Shown: positions 23,725 through 36,800 of the stretch, in pieces | How the letters are laid out: every line of letters starts with the position of its first letter | How positions within the stretch are numbered: position 1 is the first letter of the stretch | NCBI GenBank assembly: GCA_002633005.1 | Contig: NMRA01000785.1 | Location: 1-62,000 of the forward strand | Origin: Phoronis australis | Lineage: Eukaryota; Phoronida; Phoronidae | Direction: 5' to 3' | DNA: 62,000 bases | Program-made: the position numbers and the translations under genes | The notes under the pieces: model-generated | The model's database searches: none | The model's input: only the letters and a program-made list of their open reading frames with translations | What the model was told of the DNA's origin: nothing

Positions 23725-23831
23725 ATTTTGAGTTTCACTTCCTCAAAATACGTTCCAATTCTGAGGAGGTGAAACTCAAAATTAACGCTTTTTAAATGAT
23801 AGTCTTAAAAACCTATCGTTTAAAAAGCGTT
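23725..23831. repeat. Two adjacent near-perfect hairpins
   Basis: Hairpin 1 pairs 23725-23748 with 23759-23782 (arms attttgagtttcact.../...agtgaaactcaaaat, two mismatches, 10-base loop). Hairpin 2 pairs 23784-23802 with 23813-23831 (arms aacgctttttaaatgatag and ctatcgtttaaaaagcgtt, one mismatch). They lie back to back with one base between them, between the truncated LINE and the duplicated SLC39A7 promoter block. Confidence 0.85.
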
Positions 23832-24036
23832 TACTTTCATCATTGGTCCTTTCTACACTTCTATACATATCTTCGACGAAGTTTAGTTGTGAGAATTGAG
23901 GTGAATTTGGCGAAGAATTCCGGCAACTCAACTTTTTTGGTTGCCGTTAACTTTTTCACCACGCCCGAGATAAGTATGTCAACTGAGTCACGTCACTGAG
24001 TTAGGCAAAGGCTAGCGCGAGACTGAGCGAAGCGCG

Positions 24037-24044
24037 TGACGTCA
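24037..24044. promoter_or_regulatory. CRE-like TGACGTCA upstream of SLC39A7
   Basis: A perfect palindromic CREB/ATF consensus 623 bases upstream of the start codon in copy A. The equivalent place in copy B reads gcgcgtgcccgccgctagcg and lacks the site. Function is inferred only from the motif. Confidence 0.4.
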
Positions 24045-24666
24045 GCGCGTGACACAGGCAACTTATGACACTGATGAGAATAAGGTGAAATTTGTGAGAT
24101 TTGTGTCCCTTGGACTTTTTATTCGTCAACATGCGTGATTTCACGATACTTCTTCAAAACGGCCTGATCGAGTAACTAGAGCAAACCGCTTGTTCAAATT
24201 ATCTTGACTGAATCGCCGTATCCAGATCTCATGGTATGAGTTGTTTATAACTCCATGTGCATATATGCATGTTTCATTTGATTTTATTTCTTGTATTTTG
24301 AAATGAGTAAATTTTTGTGGGGATGTACTATCGCCCCTGTATGCCTGAGACATCATGGGCTATTGCCTAGCTACCACCTCTAGCGGCACGCAGGGCGGAA
24401 CCAGCGAGAACAAATGTATTGGCATGATAATAAATGTTAATGACACGAACCAGTATCACAACTATAACATGGATTCGGTACCCGGATCATGCCACAAGTC
24501 CTTGTATATTTCCGAAACAAAACACTACTCCTGGTACTCACAAAAGTCCCTGATATACCCTCTGACTGTGTTCCGTCCCGTAAGTCCCGCCCTGAGATTC
24601 CGATTTGTATCAAGTCGATCAGCTGTGCACCGGAAGGCCACGTAGCAGCCTCGCTTTGAGTTAAAA

Positions 24667-24835
24667 ATGGAGACCTCCTTGCGCCGGTGTTTGTTATTCC
24701 CGCTTATATGCACAGTACTTCTCCAGTTATGCCTCGCTCACGGTCACGGGCACGAGCACGAGCACGAGCACGGGCATTCCCATGAACCAGCTCATTTCAA
24801 GTACAGCAAACAGGCTAATGAACCCCTACAGCACG
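24667..24835 (+). CDS. SLC39A7: SLC39A7 coding exon 1 (copy A)
   Basis: Encodes [20 protein letters not shown], a cleavable signal peptide, then the first His-rich run. Ends in phase 1 at cacg|gtaaga. The start is the first ATG of the open frame and is followed directly by the signal peptide. Confidence 0.95.
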
Positions 24836-27800
24836 GTAAGAAATCAAACGTAGCACGATAAGCCGTGACGTGTACATCCCGTCTCAGTCAGTAAACACAG
24901 TCAGGTAAATAAGTAGGCCCTATTAATTTTTANCTTTCTACACTTCTATACATATCTTCGACGAAGTTTAGTTGTGAGAATTGAGGTGAATTTGGCGAAG
25001 AATTCCGGCAACTCAACTTTTTTTGGTTGCCGTTAACTTTTTCACCACGCCCGAGATAAGTATGTCAACTGAGTCACGTGAGTTAGGCAAAGGCTAGCGC
25101 GAGACTGAGCGAGGCGCGTGCCCGCCGCTAGCGCGTGACAGACACAGGCAACTTATGACACTGATGAGAATAAGGTAAAATTTGTGAGTTTTGTGTCCCT
25201 TGGACTTTTTATTCGTCAACATGCGTGATTTCACGATACTTGTTCAAAACGGCCTGAGTAACTAGAGCAAACCGCGACATATTTTCATCCATTTGTTCAA
25301 ATTATCTTGACTGAATCGTCTCCGGATTTATGGTATGAGTTGTTTATAACTCCATGTGCATATATGCATGTTTCATTTGATTTTATTTCTTGTATTTTGA
25401 AATGAGTAAATTTTTGTGGGGATGTACTATCGCCCCTGTATGCCTGAGGCATCCAGGGCGATTGCCTAGCTACCACCTTTTTTAGGGGCACGCAGGGAAC
25501 CAGCGAGAACAAATTGTATTGCATGATAATAAATGTTAACGACACGAACCAGCATCACAACTATAACATGGATTCGATAGCCGGATCATGCCACAAGTCC
25601 TTGTATATTTCCGAAACAAAACACTACTCCTGGTACTCACAAATGTCACTGATGTACCCTCTGGCTGTGTTCCGTCCCGTTAGTCCCGCCAGATTCCGAT
25701 TTGTATCAAGTCGATCAGCTGTGCACCGGAAGGCCACGTAGCAGCCTCGCTTTGAGTTAAAAATGGAGACCTCCTTGCGCCGGTGTTTGTTATTCCCGCT
25801 TATATGCACAGTACTTCTCCAGTTATGCCTCGCTCACGGTCACGGGCACGAGCACGAGCATGAGCACGGGCATTCCCATGAACCAGCTCATTTCAAGTAC
25901 AGCAAACAGGCTAATGAACCCCTACAGCACGGTAAGAAATCAAACGTAGCACGATAAGCCGTGACGTGTACATCCCGTCTCAGTCTGTAAACACAGTCAG
26001 GTAAATAAGTAGGCCCTATTAATTTTTATTTAAAGACACGTTGAGTGATTTTAGTCCTTGCTGAACGAAGCCAGATGACTGTTCGATAAGAAAGCTTGGT
26101 TGCCGTAGAATCTGTTCGAGTTGGAAGGAATAAAAGATATCAATGGCCTCCTCAAATGTCCCTCAGATGGTCAACGCGTAGTGATAACAATATGCGTTTA
26201 CTGTTTTAATCAGTGTGAAGCACAGTTCGTTGAAAAGCTTCGTTCTTTACGACCTTACGAGACAGTGGCACTTTCTACCTTTTTATAGTCTTGGTACAAA
26301 GCTGTACACTAAATATATAGCTTTGCGCTGATGTGTGTAAAAAAAAACTGACCAGCTAAAATCTGACTCCAAATCAGTGTAATTTAAAACTACACCCTTC
26401 CTTGAGTAAATTAAATTATTTGTCGGTAGTGGATAAAATGATATTCTATGTTTATTCTGCAGCTAAAGTTTTGGAGCATTCTGATGCGTCAGCTTTCCGC
26501 ACCATGAAATATTTATTGCGTTATTTTTGCGTTTCTTTTTTGCTGATTCTTCAACCAACTGCTGTTCTTTCACAAGTTTCTGTACACGTCACAACAAATT
26601 ATTGGAACTGGTTTCACTTCATTATAAGTTTTTAGAATTTTGTTAATGAAAAGTCAAATTTCAGAAGAAATTTTGCTGCTGGCAAGCTATCATCATCTCC
26701 GAGAGATGTCTCAAAATTTTAGGAAATGGCTCGTGGGCATATCACAAGCGTACTGTTTTCAAAACAACGACATAACTTTTCTTTGTTAGAAAAGGTGGAG
26801 GATTACACAAAAAATTGATGTTTATTAGCTTGTTTAAACGGATGTAACGGGCCAGGTCAGTGTCAGTTGACTCCCAGGTTTTGCATGTACCCCGTCCAGT
26901 CTTTAGCTCTTCATGTACATGTTGACACAAGTTTCATGGCGAGGTGACGAGCAGAACTACCCTGGCTTTTTACAATTTCATGGTTTATGGAAGATTAACA
27001 CATAGTGGTACCTAGCTATATTTTGACGATAGTCTTCATACAGCTAGCTGGCTGGCTAACCTTTTTAATAGCACACACATTTCTGTTATTGGGAATTGTA
27101 AATTCTTGTGAGGGAATCATGAACAGAACAAAAGGCTATTGTTTAAATCAAGTGTGAAATATAACATTTCAAATTTCTTTGAAAATGACTTTTCGCAAAA
27201 ATTACAAGACAACACACAAGAGTAGTACTGGTTTATGACTGGTGACGTGTATTCATGGCTCAGCCGTGTTTTGTCAATGCCCCGTCTCACATTCAATGGA
27301 CAGCACACCATCTAATGACTAGCCAATGGCAACGCTACTAAACAACTTGTGTATCGTCTTGTTCATTCTGAGCGTGTACAGTGCTCCCCTTCCTTCACTC
27401 TGTTAAATCCCAGTGCTTCAAGTGGCATATAACCTGGCCAAGGGTCAGGGCAGGACAATTTATCGAATACTAACAAAAATTTCCAGGTATAAAGTCATCG
27501 ATTTAAACTGAAGTTGGGTTTTCGTGTTCTGCCTGGTGGAATGCATGTCATATGTCTGCTGCTTGTTTAAAGATAATAGCAAGTCTGCTCAATAACTGAT
27601 GGCGATGTTGATTCAGTATGCTCACTCTACATTCTATAAATAGATCGTAGGCTGGCGCTAGATTTTGAAGGTATTAGCCAAAATGGCTAAAGCATCTGAA
27701 AACTTCGAGTCAAATTTTAAAAATTTTTAGCCAAATACTTTCTCGTCTCAGAACCCCTGCAATAGATATAAATACAGTTACATGGACCAAACTATTATTT

Positions 27801-30800
27801 ATCATATTATTTACGGGTCGTTTTCATAATGTACTATAAGAAAAGACATTTTCCTTAAGAAAAAGAAACTAACAAACATTCCTAGGTAACAGATAAACAC
27901 TACCAAGCGTTCGACTTCGGCTGTCATGCAGAATAGTGAATATGTAGCTCTTAATATCCCGTGAGGTATTTCCCTAGTCTTTGGCCTAAATCCCATGAGG
28001 ATTCGGAAAAATTTAGGATAAATGGACTCACAACACTAAATTCTATTACTCCTTTAATTATGAAGTGATCTCCACGAAATTTTCAGGAACTGTAGCCAGA
28101 TTACACAAATATGCATCTTCGTTGTTAAATCTGTGCAGAGACTGAAATTACTTGCATTTTAATCATATTACTTGAGAAAATCGCCTCGTAAAAGGCAATT
28201 CATCTTACCATCGCTATCAGCGGAATTGTTGTTGCTTAGGTCGCTTCATTGTACAGACGACACAGTAATATCACTCTGATTGTCCTCAAAAAACTCATTA
28301 TTTCTACCTTCTAGAAAATTGTTTATAAATTGGCTAAACTCTGGATCTATTTCACCTTCTGAATTGTCCATTTTTTCACGTTGTCCATGCTAAAAAAATT
28401 CAAAAACGTCGCTTCAAGCTTTGGGAAAAAATTGTCTATTTACGATTTTTATAACCGCCATTAAAGGAAGTGTTTCATTTTACCATTTCCTTTACTAAAG
28501 AGCACTGTTTGCACTAAAAATAACTATGTGAAAGTGACTCACTGGCAATAAGTATTTTCAGGCGGATACAGGCAGCATGGGATTTAGCGTTCAAGGCTTT
28601 ATCTGGCGGTAAGGGATGAAAAGAGTTAGGTAACAAATTGACATTGTCACTTGCAGACGATGAGCAGCAGTACCTATAGGAGATCTCACTATGAAGTGAG
28701 AAATTGCCATTACCAAGAGCGCTGACCCCCACACAGTTTAACATTTCGTTACACATAAAGAGTGATTTCAGAGGGAATGGCCGTCATGAAATGGAACATT
28801 CGCTTGCTATTTTTAGGATTCTGATTCGAAATAAGAACATCATTTGCCGTGCAACTTGATACGAGGTGTCTGGCAGTTGAAATGTGATTAGGTTTTCCGA
28901 GATTGATTTTTATTATCAAGTTGCGGAAGCATTCACCAAGTTGGCAAATGGATTTAACTCCAGTATCGCCAGTGCTGCGCAGAATTCGCCAATTGTAAGC
29001 TGGCTAGTGGCCAGGACAAGCCTACATACCATCCACTTGTCAGCTGGGTGACTACAATGAAGATTCTCCAACTCTGCGCAGTTTCTACGAGCGCTACTGG
29101 CCGCTGCATGGTTTTACTAAAAAATCAATGTCAATATCAATACTCTAAGCTTAAAAATGGCTTGTAAGTCTTAAATTTTTTTTCAGAACATGACGACCAT
29201 CATGGCCACGCCCATGATCACGATGGCCACGCCTACGATCACCATGGTCATGCTCATGATCACCACGGACACGCCCATGATCACCATGGACACGCCCATG
29301 ATCACCATGGACACGCCCATGATCACCATGGCCATGCCCACGATCACCACGGCCACGCCCACGATCACCACGGCCACGCCCATGATCACCATGGCCATGA
29401 CCACCATGGCCACGATCACCACGGCCACGCTCATGATCACCACGGTCATGCACATCATGAACCTTCCCATAGAAGTTCAAGGCAAGCCCAACAAGCCAAA
29501 CCAAGTGATGACTCAGGCCCACCTGAGGACAATATGACATCACTGTGGCTAAACGCTCTCTCGTGCACGGCACTAGTCAGCATAGCACCTATATTTATTC
29601 TCCTCTTCATTCCCCTGGAGAACACACGTGAGCACGAGCCTTTTTTGAAGATTCTCCTCAGTTTCGCCTCTGGTGGTCTCCTTGGAGATGCCTTCCTGCA
29701 TCTGATTCCGCATGCCATATCGCCTCACTCTCACGCTGAAGGCGATCACGGTCATTCGCACACTGCCAGCAGCGACCACGGCCACTCTCACGGTGCCGGA
29801 GGTCATGACATGTCCGTTGGCCTGTGGGTTCTCGCTGGTATAGTGGCATTTCTGATAATAGAGAAGTTTGTTAGGTATGTGAAAGGAGGACATTCTCACA
29901 GTCATGGACACTCACACTCAACAGATACGTCAGACAGTTCTGATGTATCTAAGGAACACAAGGAGGAGGAGGGGTCTCCATCGGTCAGGTAAAGTGTCAA
30001 CTTCAAACTTTTCAAAAATAAGGTCTGTTTGCTTGGTAATCAAAATAATTGAGAATTATCTGCAACATTTAAATATGCACAGTGCTACAGATGAATTCAC
30101 TTATGGCAAATTGTATACCAATCAAATCCAAATCCACCCTTCGCTGACATAGGCCTTTGGTCTTGGATCGAAGTTAGCAGCGTGAGGGAACCGCCCACGA
30201 TATTTTGAAATTAGGCATGAACATGTTAGTTTGTTTTGTCTGTGGATAGTTTTGGTCTTCAGTGTTTTGTGAGCCAACAGGGGTCTTGTAGACACATCAG
30301 TTCCATCTCAGGCAAGGAATAAAAATTTACACATGCTTTCCAGTGAATAGTGGTCAATGAACAAGAATGTTGGTATACGCCCTTAGTGTGCATTGCAAAT
30401 GGCAGGTACTAGGGGTGCTCATTGTTTCAAAATTCGTACAATAGGGGTAACACCTGAAAATAAATTGTCTCTGTGTCGCACATCATACCTAAACGATTGA
30501 CGGACCAAAACTAGCTGTCATTTTGAATGTTGTTGAAAATTAAAGCAGCCAAGAAGATGATGGAATCCAAACGAAGATTGGGCATCTATATCTTTGTTCC
30601 AAATTTCATTCAGTTTTTCCTGGTATTTTTTGACATAATCAGCCTGTCTAATTAAAAAGTAAAATGGCCAACAGGGGTGCTACAATAATCAATTTTGTCC
30701 AAAAATTTACTTGTGCAAGCGCATTCTCTGCATACCTCTGTATCGAATTTCATCGTGATCCATCAAGTAGTTTTTGAGATAATTGATGGCTTTTCAAATA

Positions 30801-33800
30801 CTAAAATGGCCAACATTTGTTACCACGGTGGCCATATCCTCCTGAAAATTGACTGGTGCTAGCGCATCCCTGCCAAGTACCTCTATATCAAATTTCATCA
30901 TGATCTCCTAAAAAGGTTCTTGAGATAATTGACGTACAAGAAGTGATAACGATGGATGGACTGACCACAATATTTTTTTATGGGAGCGGACAAATTTCAT
31001 GTGAGGTCACAACTCATGTCTGTTACCAGAAACTTGCTCTTCTAAGACACCTGAGAGCAATACTTTAGACAGCCTCTAGGTGTCTCTGTCCGCCAGGTGT
31101 CTGCTACGCCAATAAGATTTTTTTCAATGCCATTAGTCAAAGAATCTCAGTGTTTCCACTATGTCTTTAGGCTGCCACACCAAGTGAATATTGGAACTTG
31201 TCTATCTAACTCATAGTTTTTATTAAAACAAGATGTGTTAACACTAGTTTAGTGTTGCTGTTATTTTCACTCTAATGTGGCTGTACAATGTGTGCCTGCA
31301 TTCATGTTGCCCATGACTTAAGTAATTGAATAAAGTACATGTTGTACACAGTACACCAGCAGCATGAGCTTGTCTTGTTTTTGGAAAATTCCGGGTATAC
31401 GCCGAGTGAATATTAGGTGAGTTTAGAGTTGTTTTTTTCAAAGAGGTATCGAGATCATGTTTAGCTGAAAATACCCACCTGTCACCACTTACGGGCAAAG
31501 CACACCACCCCATTTTAAAAAACTGACTAGCTTCAAGAAGGACTACATGTAATTTAAATTTCCTTCAGAAGACAGCCACCCAGTAATTTTTAGTTCAACT
31601 GCTGTCCCCCCATTCAGATTTTGCTGGAACAGCCCTGTGTAACTACAGATTAAAAGTATTTGCAATGGGAAGTCTTAAATTCAATGCCACTGAAGTTGTC
31701 ACCAGGGTCACTGCATTTGGCAACAACAGGGGCTCACTTGTTAATATTTGTTGCTATTTTGTTTTTATTTATTTTAGCATCGAAAGCAATCTGTCTCATT
31801 TTACATTACTCTGAACAGGTATATATTTTGTCTAAACGTGTTCGGTACACAGATTGCGATGGATTTTTAGGTTTACATGTGTCTATCGTGTTCTAAATTC
31901 AGGGATTACATTTGTGACTATGCTATGCATTCAAAGGAGTTTCTTGTTTTAGGAAAAGAAAATCTTCAGAAAAAGAGGAAGAAACAAAAGAAAAAAGTGC
32001 TGAGAAGCCGAGTGAAGGCAAGCCAACAAATGTAAAGGAGTCTCAGGAGAAAGGTAGAGCAATGAAGAGCTGATGTGCTTGTTTGTGTAATTTTATGATG
32101 AAAGACTTTTAGCTGCCAACTGTTAAAGTCAGGGTTGGAAAACTGTCAGTTTCGGAAATGTTAGACACTTAACCACATAATGATGTCAAGCAGACTTTCG
32201 TCACAGGGTATTTAACTACTGGTTCGCACAACAAAACTGTCAAAGTTATGTAGTTTTTTGTTTGAAAACTGTCATAAGGCTGTCTAGCAGTGAACGATTT
32301 ATGTGCACTTAATAAGAACATGAACTTTGCCTCTCAAAAACTAGAATACATTTCAAATGCAAATGTGCCTGTATTGGTTGATTACGATTGTACTTTAGGA
32401 CAGGCCTTTGATATAAAGAAAAAATTCTCGTCTCTCCATAGGGGGCAGCGACATCAAAGTAGCTGGATATCTCAACCTTGTAGCAGACTTCTCGCACAAT
32501 TTCACCGATGGTCTCGCCATCGGAGCGTCATTCCTGGCTGGTCACAGTATAGGTGTAATCACAACAATTACCATTCTGTTACATGAAGTACCTCACGAGA
32601 TCGGTGACTTTGCTCTCTTAGTACAGGCTGGATGCTCAAAGAGAAAGGTAACCTCTCTTCTGCTTGCCTCAAAGTCTTCAGTCAATATGTTAAGTTTATT
32701 GTTGTGACACTGCACTAAATGGCTACCATACATGGTCGTACAAGGGCCTATGTGGCTGACTCAATGTGAATTTGGATCTGTATCCCAAATGAGGTGAGCG
32801 CGCCTCAAAACTCTTAATGGATGTAAAGAGAAAAATTTGACAAAAAACCTGCTGTGCTGCTAAACTAAACGGATGTCCTAGCAACAGATGTAAGAAACAC
32901 AGCAGCTACTGGTTTTGGAACATGCACAGTTGCAAGGGATGGCCTGCACCAAGCACATGCACTTTTGTGTGGAATGTATAATTTGGGATGTAGGAACATA
33001 GGCCTAAACACTCGACACGACAGACCAATTTGAGTTATCAAAGTTCATTCTGGATTAGTTGATTTTTTTTCTCAAACTAATAATGGGTACATCTTAGAAT
33101 ATAGATGCTGAAGAGAAAACATCATGTGAACATAACATCATGGTTGTAATAGATAGGTTCTCATTGTGGATGTAGTCCCATGCACTTTAAATACGCATAT
33201 GTTGTTCCTGTGAACATCATGAACTCAGTCAAATAAATTTAATGCATTCTTTGAGCTGAGCAATTGTAATGAGAGGAGGATTCACTAGGTGGAGCTACTG
33301 AATATGCGCCCACATATTAGAAGAATTCTAAGTGCATACTATCATCCGCTCTTTGTGGTCGTCTTGGGTATGTGGCTGTATCTCCTAAACCCTTGCAGGA
33401 TGTTATTGCATTTTGGCAGGTGTGTTCCCATGTGGCTTACGGCAGATAACGACAAGTTTTGGACCGATCTAAGTACGACTGTGCCACCTAGTCGCAATTT
33501 TAGTTTTTACATTTGCCTCTGTATCTTCGGAGTTCGTAGTTGGATTTTCACGAATATTGCCAAATAGGATTTAATAAGAGACAATGGTGCCACTCCATTT
33601 TTGGATGGACTCGACGGATTTTAGCCCTAACAGTCCACAACTGACATTGACTTAGGGATGTGTCTGACTACGGTATCGCCCCATTGTGGTGATTTTGTTT
33701 TATTCGTCTGCATTCAAATCTTAACCCTTTTAAAGGAGCTTCGTGAAAGTTGAGCATTCCCATGGAGTAGTCAATAAATGGTAACAAGCATCAAACTAAT

Positions 33801-36800
33801 CCAAATACCAATGTGCCCCCTAGTGGCAAAATGTTTTTTTTTACGTTTACCTCTGTATCTTCAGATTTCATTGATGTAATTTCATGAATTTCGGCTAATA
33901 GGTAGGTTTCTATTAAGGAGATGACCACGCTTTCCAATTTTCTGAGCTTTGATGCTGTCTTTGATACCAGGTGGATATCGTTGCTGTTTTTGCATCTTTC
34001 TGGCGTCCTTCTCCCTATCTGCCATACCGCTTCGTTTTGAAAACATACAGATGTTTTCCTGATGAGGAGGTCACGGCTGACATTGACTTTTGGATGGGTA
34101 AGACTGCTGTTTCGCCCCTTTAAAGGCGATTTTGTTTTTTTGCATCCCTGGACAAACCTCCTTAGCTAATTGAATGTTTGTGCAATTTAAGAGATGTATT
34201 CCCATATTGCCATCAATAAACTAATCCAAGTACCACTGTGCATACTTGGGGCAAAATTTTTTTTTTTTACATTTCCGTCTGTATCTTGTGATTACATTAT
34301 TGAGATTTCTTGAAATTCGACAAGTTTTCTATTAAAGAGACCACAATGCCTTCCCATTTTCGGACGGTGTTGATGTATTCTGCGCTACCTGGTGGTCATT
34401 TTTTTACATCTGTTTTATGGCGTCCAGCTCCTTATCTTCCTACCGCTGAAAGGATAATTATTATTAATTACAGATTTGTTTGTGATGAAAAGGCCATGAC
34501 TGACGTTGACTTTCAGATGGGTTAGACTGCTGTGTTGCCCCTAGTGGCGATTTATTTTTTTTTGCTTCGGCGACCGAATCTCCTTGGCCATTTCAAGGAG
34601 CTTGTGAAATTTCAAAGATACATTCCTATGGAGCCATCGACTAATGGTAACAGGTGTCTAACTGATCCAAATACCGCTGTTCCCCCTTGTGGCAAAATTT
34701 GCCTCAGTCTGTATCGTTGGATTTCACTATTGTATTTTCTTGAAATTTGGCAAAAACGTTTTCTATTAAGGAGACGACAACGCCTTCCCATTTGATCTTT
34801 TCTGGCCCACCTGGTGGCCATTATGTTGTTTTTGTCTCTGTTTTATGGTGTCCACGTCCCAATCTGCCATACCACTCAAAAGAACATTACAAAAATTTAC
34901 AGATATGTTCCTTACGAGAAGGCCATGAGTGACGTTGACTTTAGGACTGGTCTGACTACTGTGTCCACCACTATGGTGATATTGTTTTAGCGTACGCTCC
35001 TTAACCCTTTGAAGGAGCTTCGTGAAATTTGAAAGGTGTGTTCTATGGCGCCACCCAAAAATGGTAACATATGTCGAGGTAATCCCAATTCCATTGTGCC
35101 CCCTAGAAGCAAATTGTTTTGCCTCTTATCTTTGGATTTCCTACTAGGATTTTCTGAAAGCCCATGGGCATGTATTCGGAAAATGAAATTTTGAGGCGTT
35201 TTAGTAACACCAATTAAATGCCCGGGCGTTTACAATGTATTTGGAACAGGGACATGTAAGCGGAAAGCCATGGTTTTGCTGACTTTAACATTTTTGATTT
35301 AAAACTGTGTTTTAAAATTTTATATTAATAAATGCATAGTTCCCCAACATTTTGCTCATTTTTATTAATGATAAATGTTTCGTGAAATTGAATTTGTAAT
35401 TAAAAGTTAACTGGGAGTGGGCTTTTAAGATGAAATTTTCTGAATAAACAACCCACTTTCTGGACACTTGACACAAGAAGTTGTAACACCAAAAAATGCC
35501 CATGGGCATTCATATGGCATAATTAAATGCCCATGGGCGTTTAATTAGGTGGGCTTATCTACGGAAAATCCTGGTAAATGTAATTTCATGAAGTTTGTAA
35601 AATAGGTTTCTATTAAGGAGACGACAATGCCTTCCCCTTTTTCACAGATATGATGTTTTCTGCACTACCTGGTGACCATTAAAAAAATTCTGTGTATGTT
35701 TTTGATGTCTGCCTCTGTATCTGCCAATCCACTCGAAGGACGACTATGAAAATAGACGGTTGTGTTCCTGATGCGAAGACCCCTGCTGGCTTTTTTTTGG
35801 AAGTTTTTGGCTGTTATGGTGACCCTTAGTGGCAATTTGTTTGCATTTACAGATGTATCTCCTTAACCGTTTGAGAGATCTCTGAGAAATTTGGCTGATG
35901 AGCTCCTATAGAGATGGCAGCAGATGTCAATGAGTTTCAGACGAATCGGACTGTAGCCATTTCCCCTAGTGTCAATAGTTTTTTCCAAGTTTTGCCATTA
36001 CACGTTAGTAGTTTCTTGGCTTGTTTTCATGAACTTTACAAATAGTTGTGTATTACCGAGACGATGCCACCTTCTCATTTTGGATGGGTTTGATGTATTC
36101 TGCACCATCCAGTGGCCGTTTTTATGATACTAAAAAAACCCACAGAAGCAGACCATTTGCGGTGCTATCGTGGGTGCTTTTCAATGCTCCGCGTTGCTTT
36201 GTTCGTATGGCAGGGATATTCTTGGACGGCACCTTTGCGCCATTAGCACAAGGCACAAGTACATTGCAGTGGTGCGCCTCCCTTGACGAATCTTTTAGAA
36301 TGCAACATTTCCAAGAATTCAAGATTCTAGCCAACTTACAGCTGGTAGGGTAAAACATGACTGTTCTTATTTCGATTGTGCTTGGGGTTTTTTATGTTAC
36401 CACTTTATAATTACACTAAGTCTGCTGCGCACAACTTTTTGAAAAAAGGCACACTTTTTATCATTGGGTGCACCCAAAAGGGCACAGGTTCAAACCTGGT
36501 CGGGAACATCCCAGGTATCTTAATTGACTAACGCAAACTTAAGCTGTTTGTTTGTGTGGAGCCTTGTTGGTATGAAGGCCATACTCGATTACTTAAATGC
36601 ATACATTTATATTGCTTCACCTGTTGTTTCTTACAAAATGCCAAACTCTTCACTGTACAATACACGTGACTCTCCAGCATTAAGGTAAAACCTTTCCTCT
36701 CTACAGGCGATGATGCTGCAGTTTTCTACCGCCATCGGCGCCATGTCTGGCACCATCTGCAGCCTGCTTGCTGAGGGGATCGGTGACGTGGCCACTGCTT

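Larger units (their letters stand above)
23849..24932. repeat. Tandem block copy A containing SLC39A7 exon 1
   Basis: This 1,084-bp block is followed by a single n and then by a 1,095-bp block with the same start (ctttctacacttctatac) and the same end (ccctattaattttta). The copies differ by scattered substitutions and small indels. The exon 1 peptide is identical in both. See findings: probably two haplotypes. Confidence 0.95.
33330..36110. repeat. Degenerate ~430-bp tandem repeat array
   Basis: The marker ttctattaaggagacgac and close variants recur at about 33570, 33908, 34327, 34759, 35606 and 36050. Spacing is roughly 340-445 bp, doubled where 35146-35572 intervenes. Other markers recur in the same order: cgcccctagtggcgattt, ccttttgaaggagcttcgtg, ccaaataccactgtgc, ctacctggtggccatttt. 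About six units are present, each diverged. Confidence 0.9.
32648..36706 (+). other. SLC39A7 intron 4, mostly a tandem array
   Basis: A 4.1-kb intron filled from about 33.3 to 36.1 kb by the tandem repeat described separately. Nothing codable was seen. Confidence 0.85.

Noticed and set aside
29151-29573. Long antisense His/Asp/Gly-rich ORFs over SLC39A7 exon 2
   Set aside because: Arise from the 21-bp repeat coding the His-rich segment; the sense frame is clearly the gene.
36048-36353. 101-codon ORF in intron 4
   Set aside because: Begins inside the tandem repeat and has no motif; neighbouring repeat units are not open.
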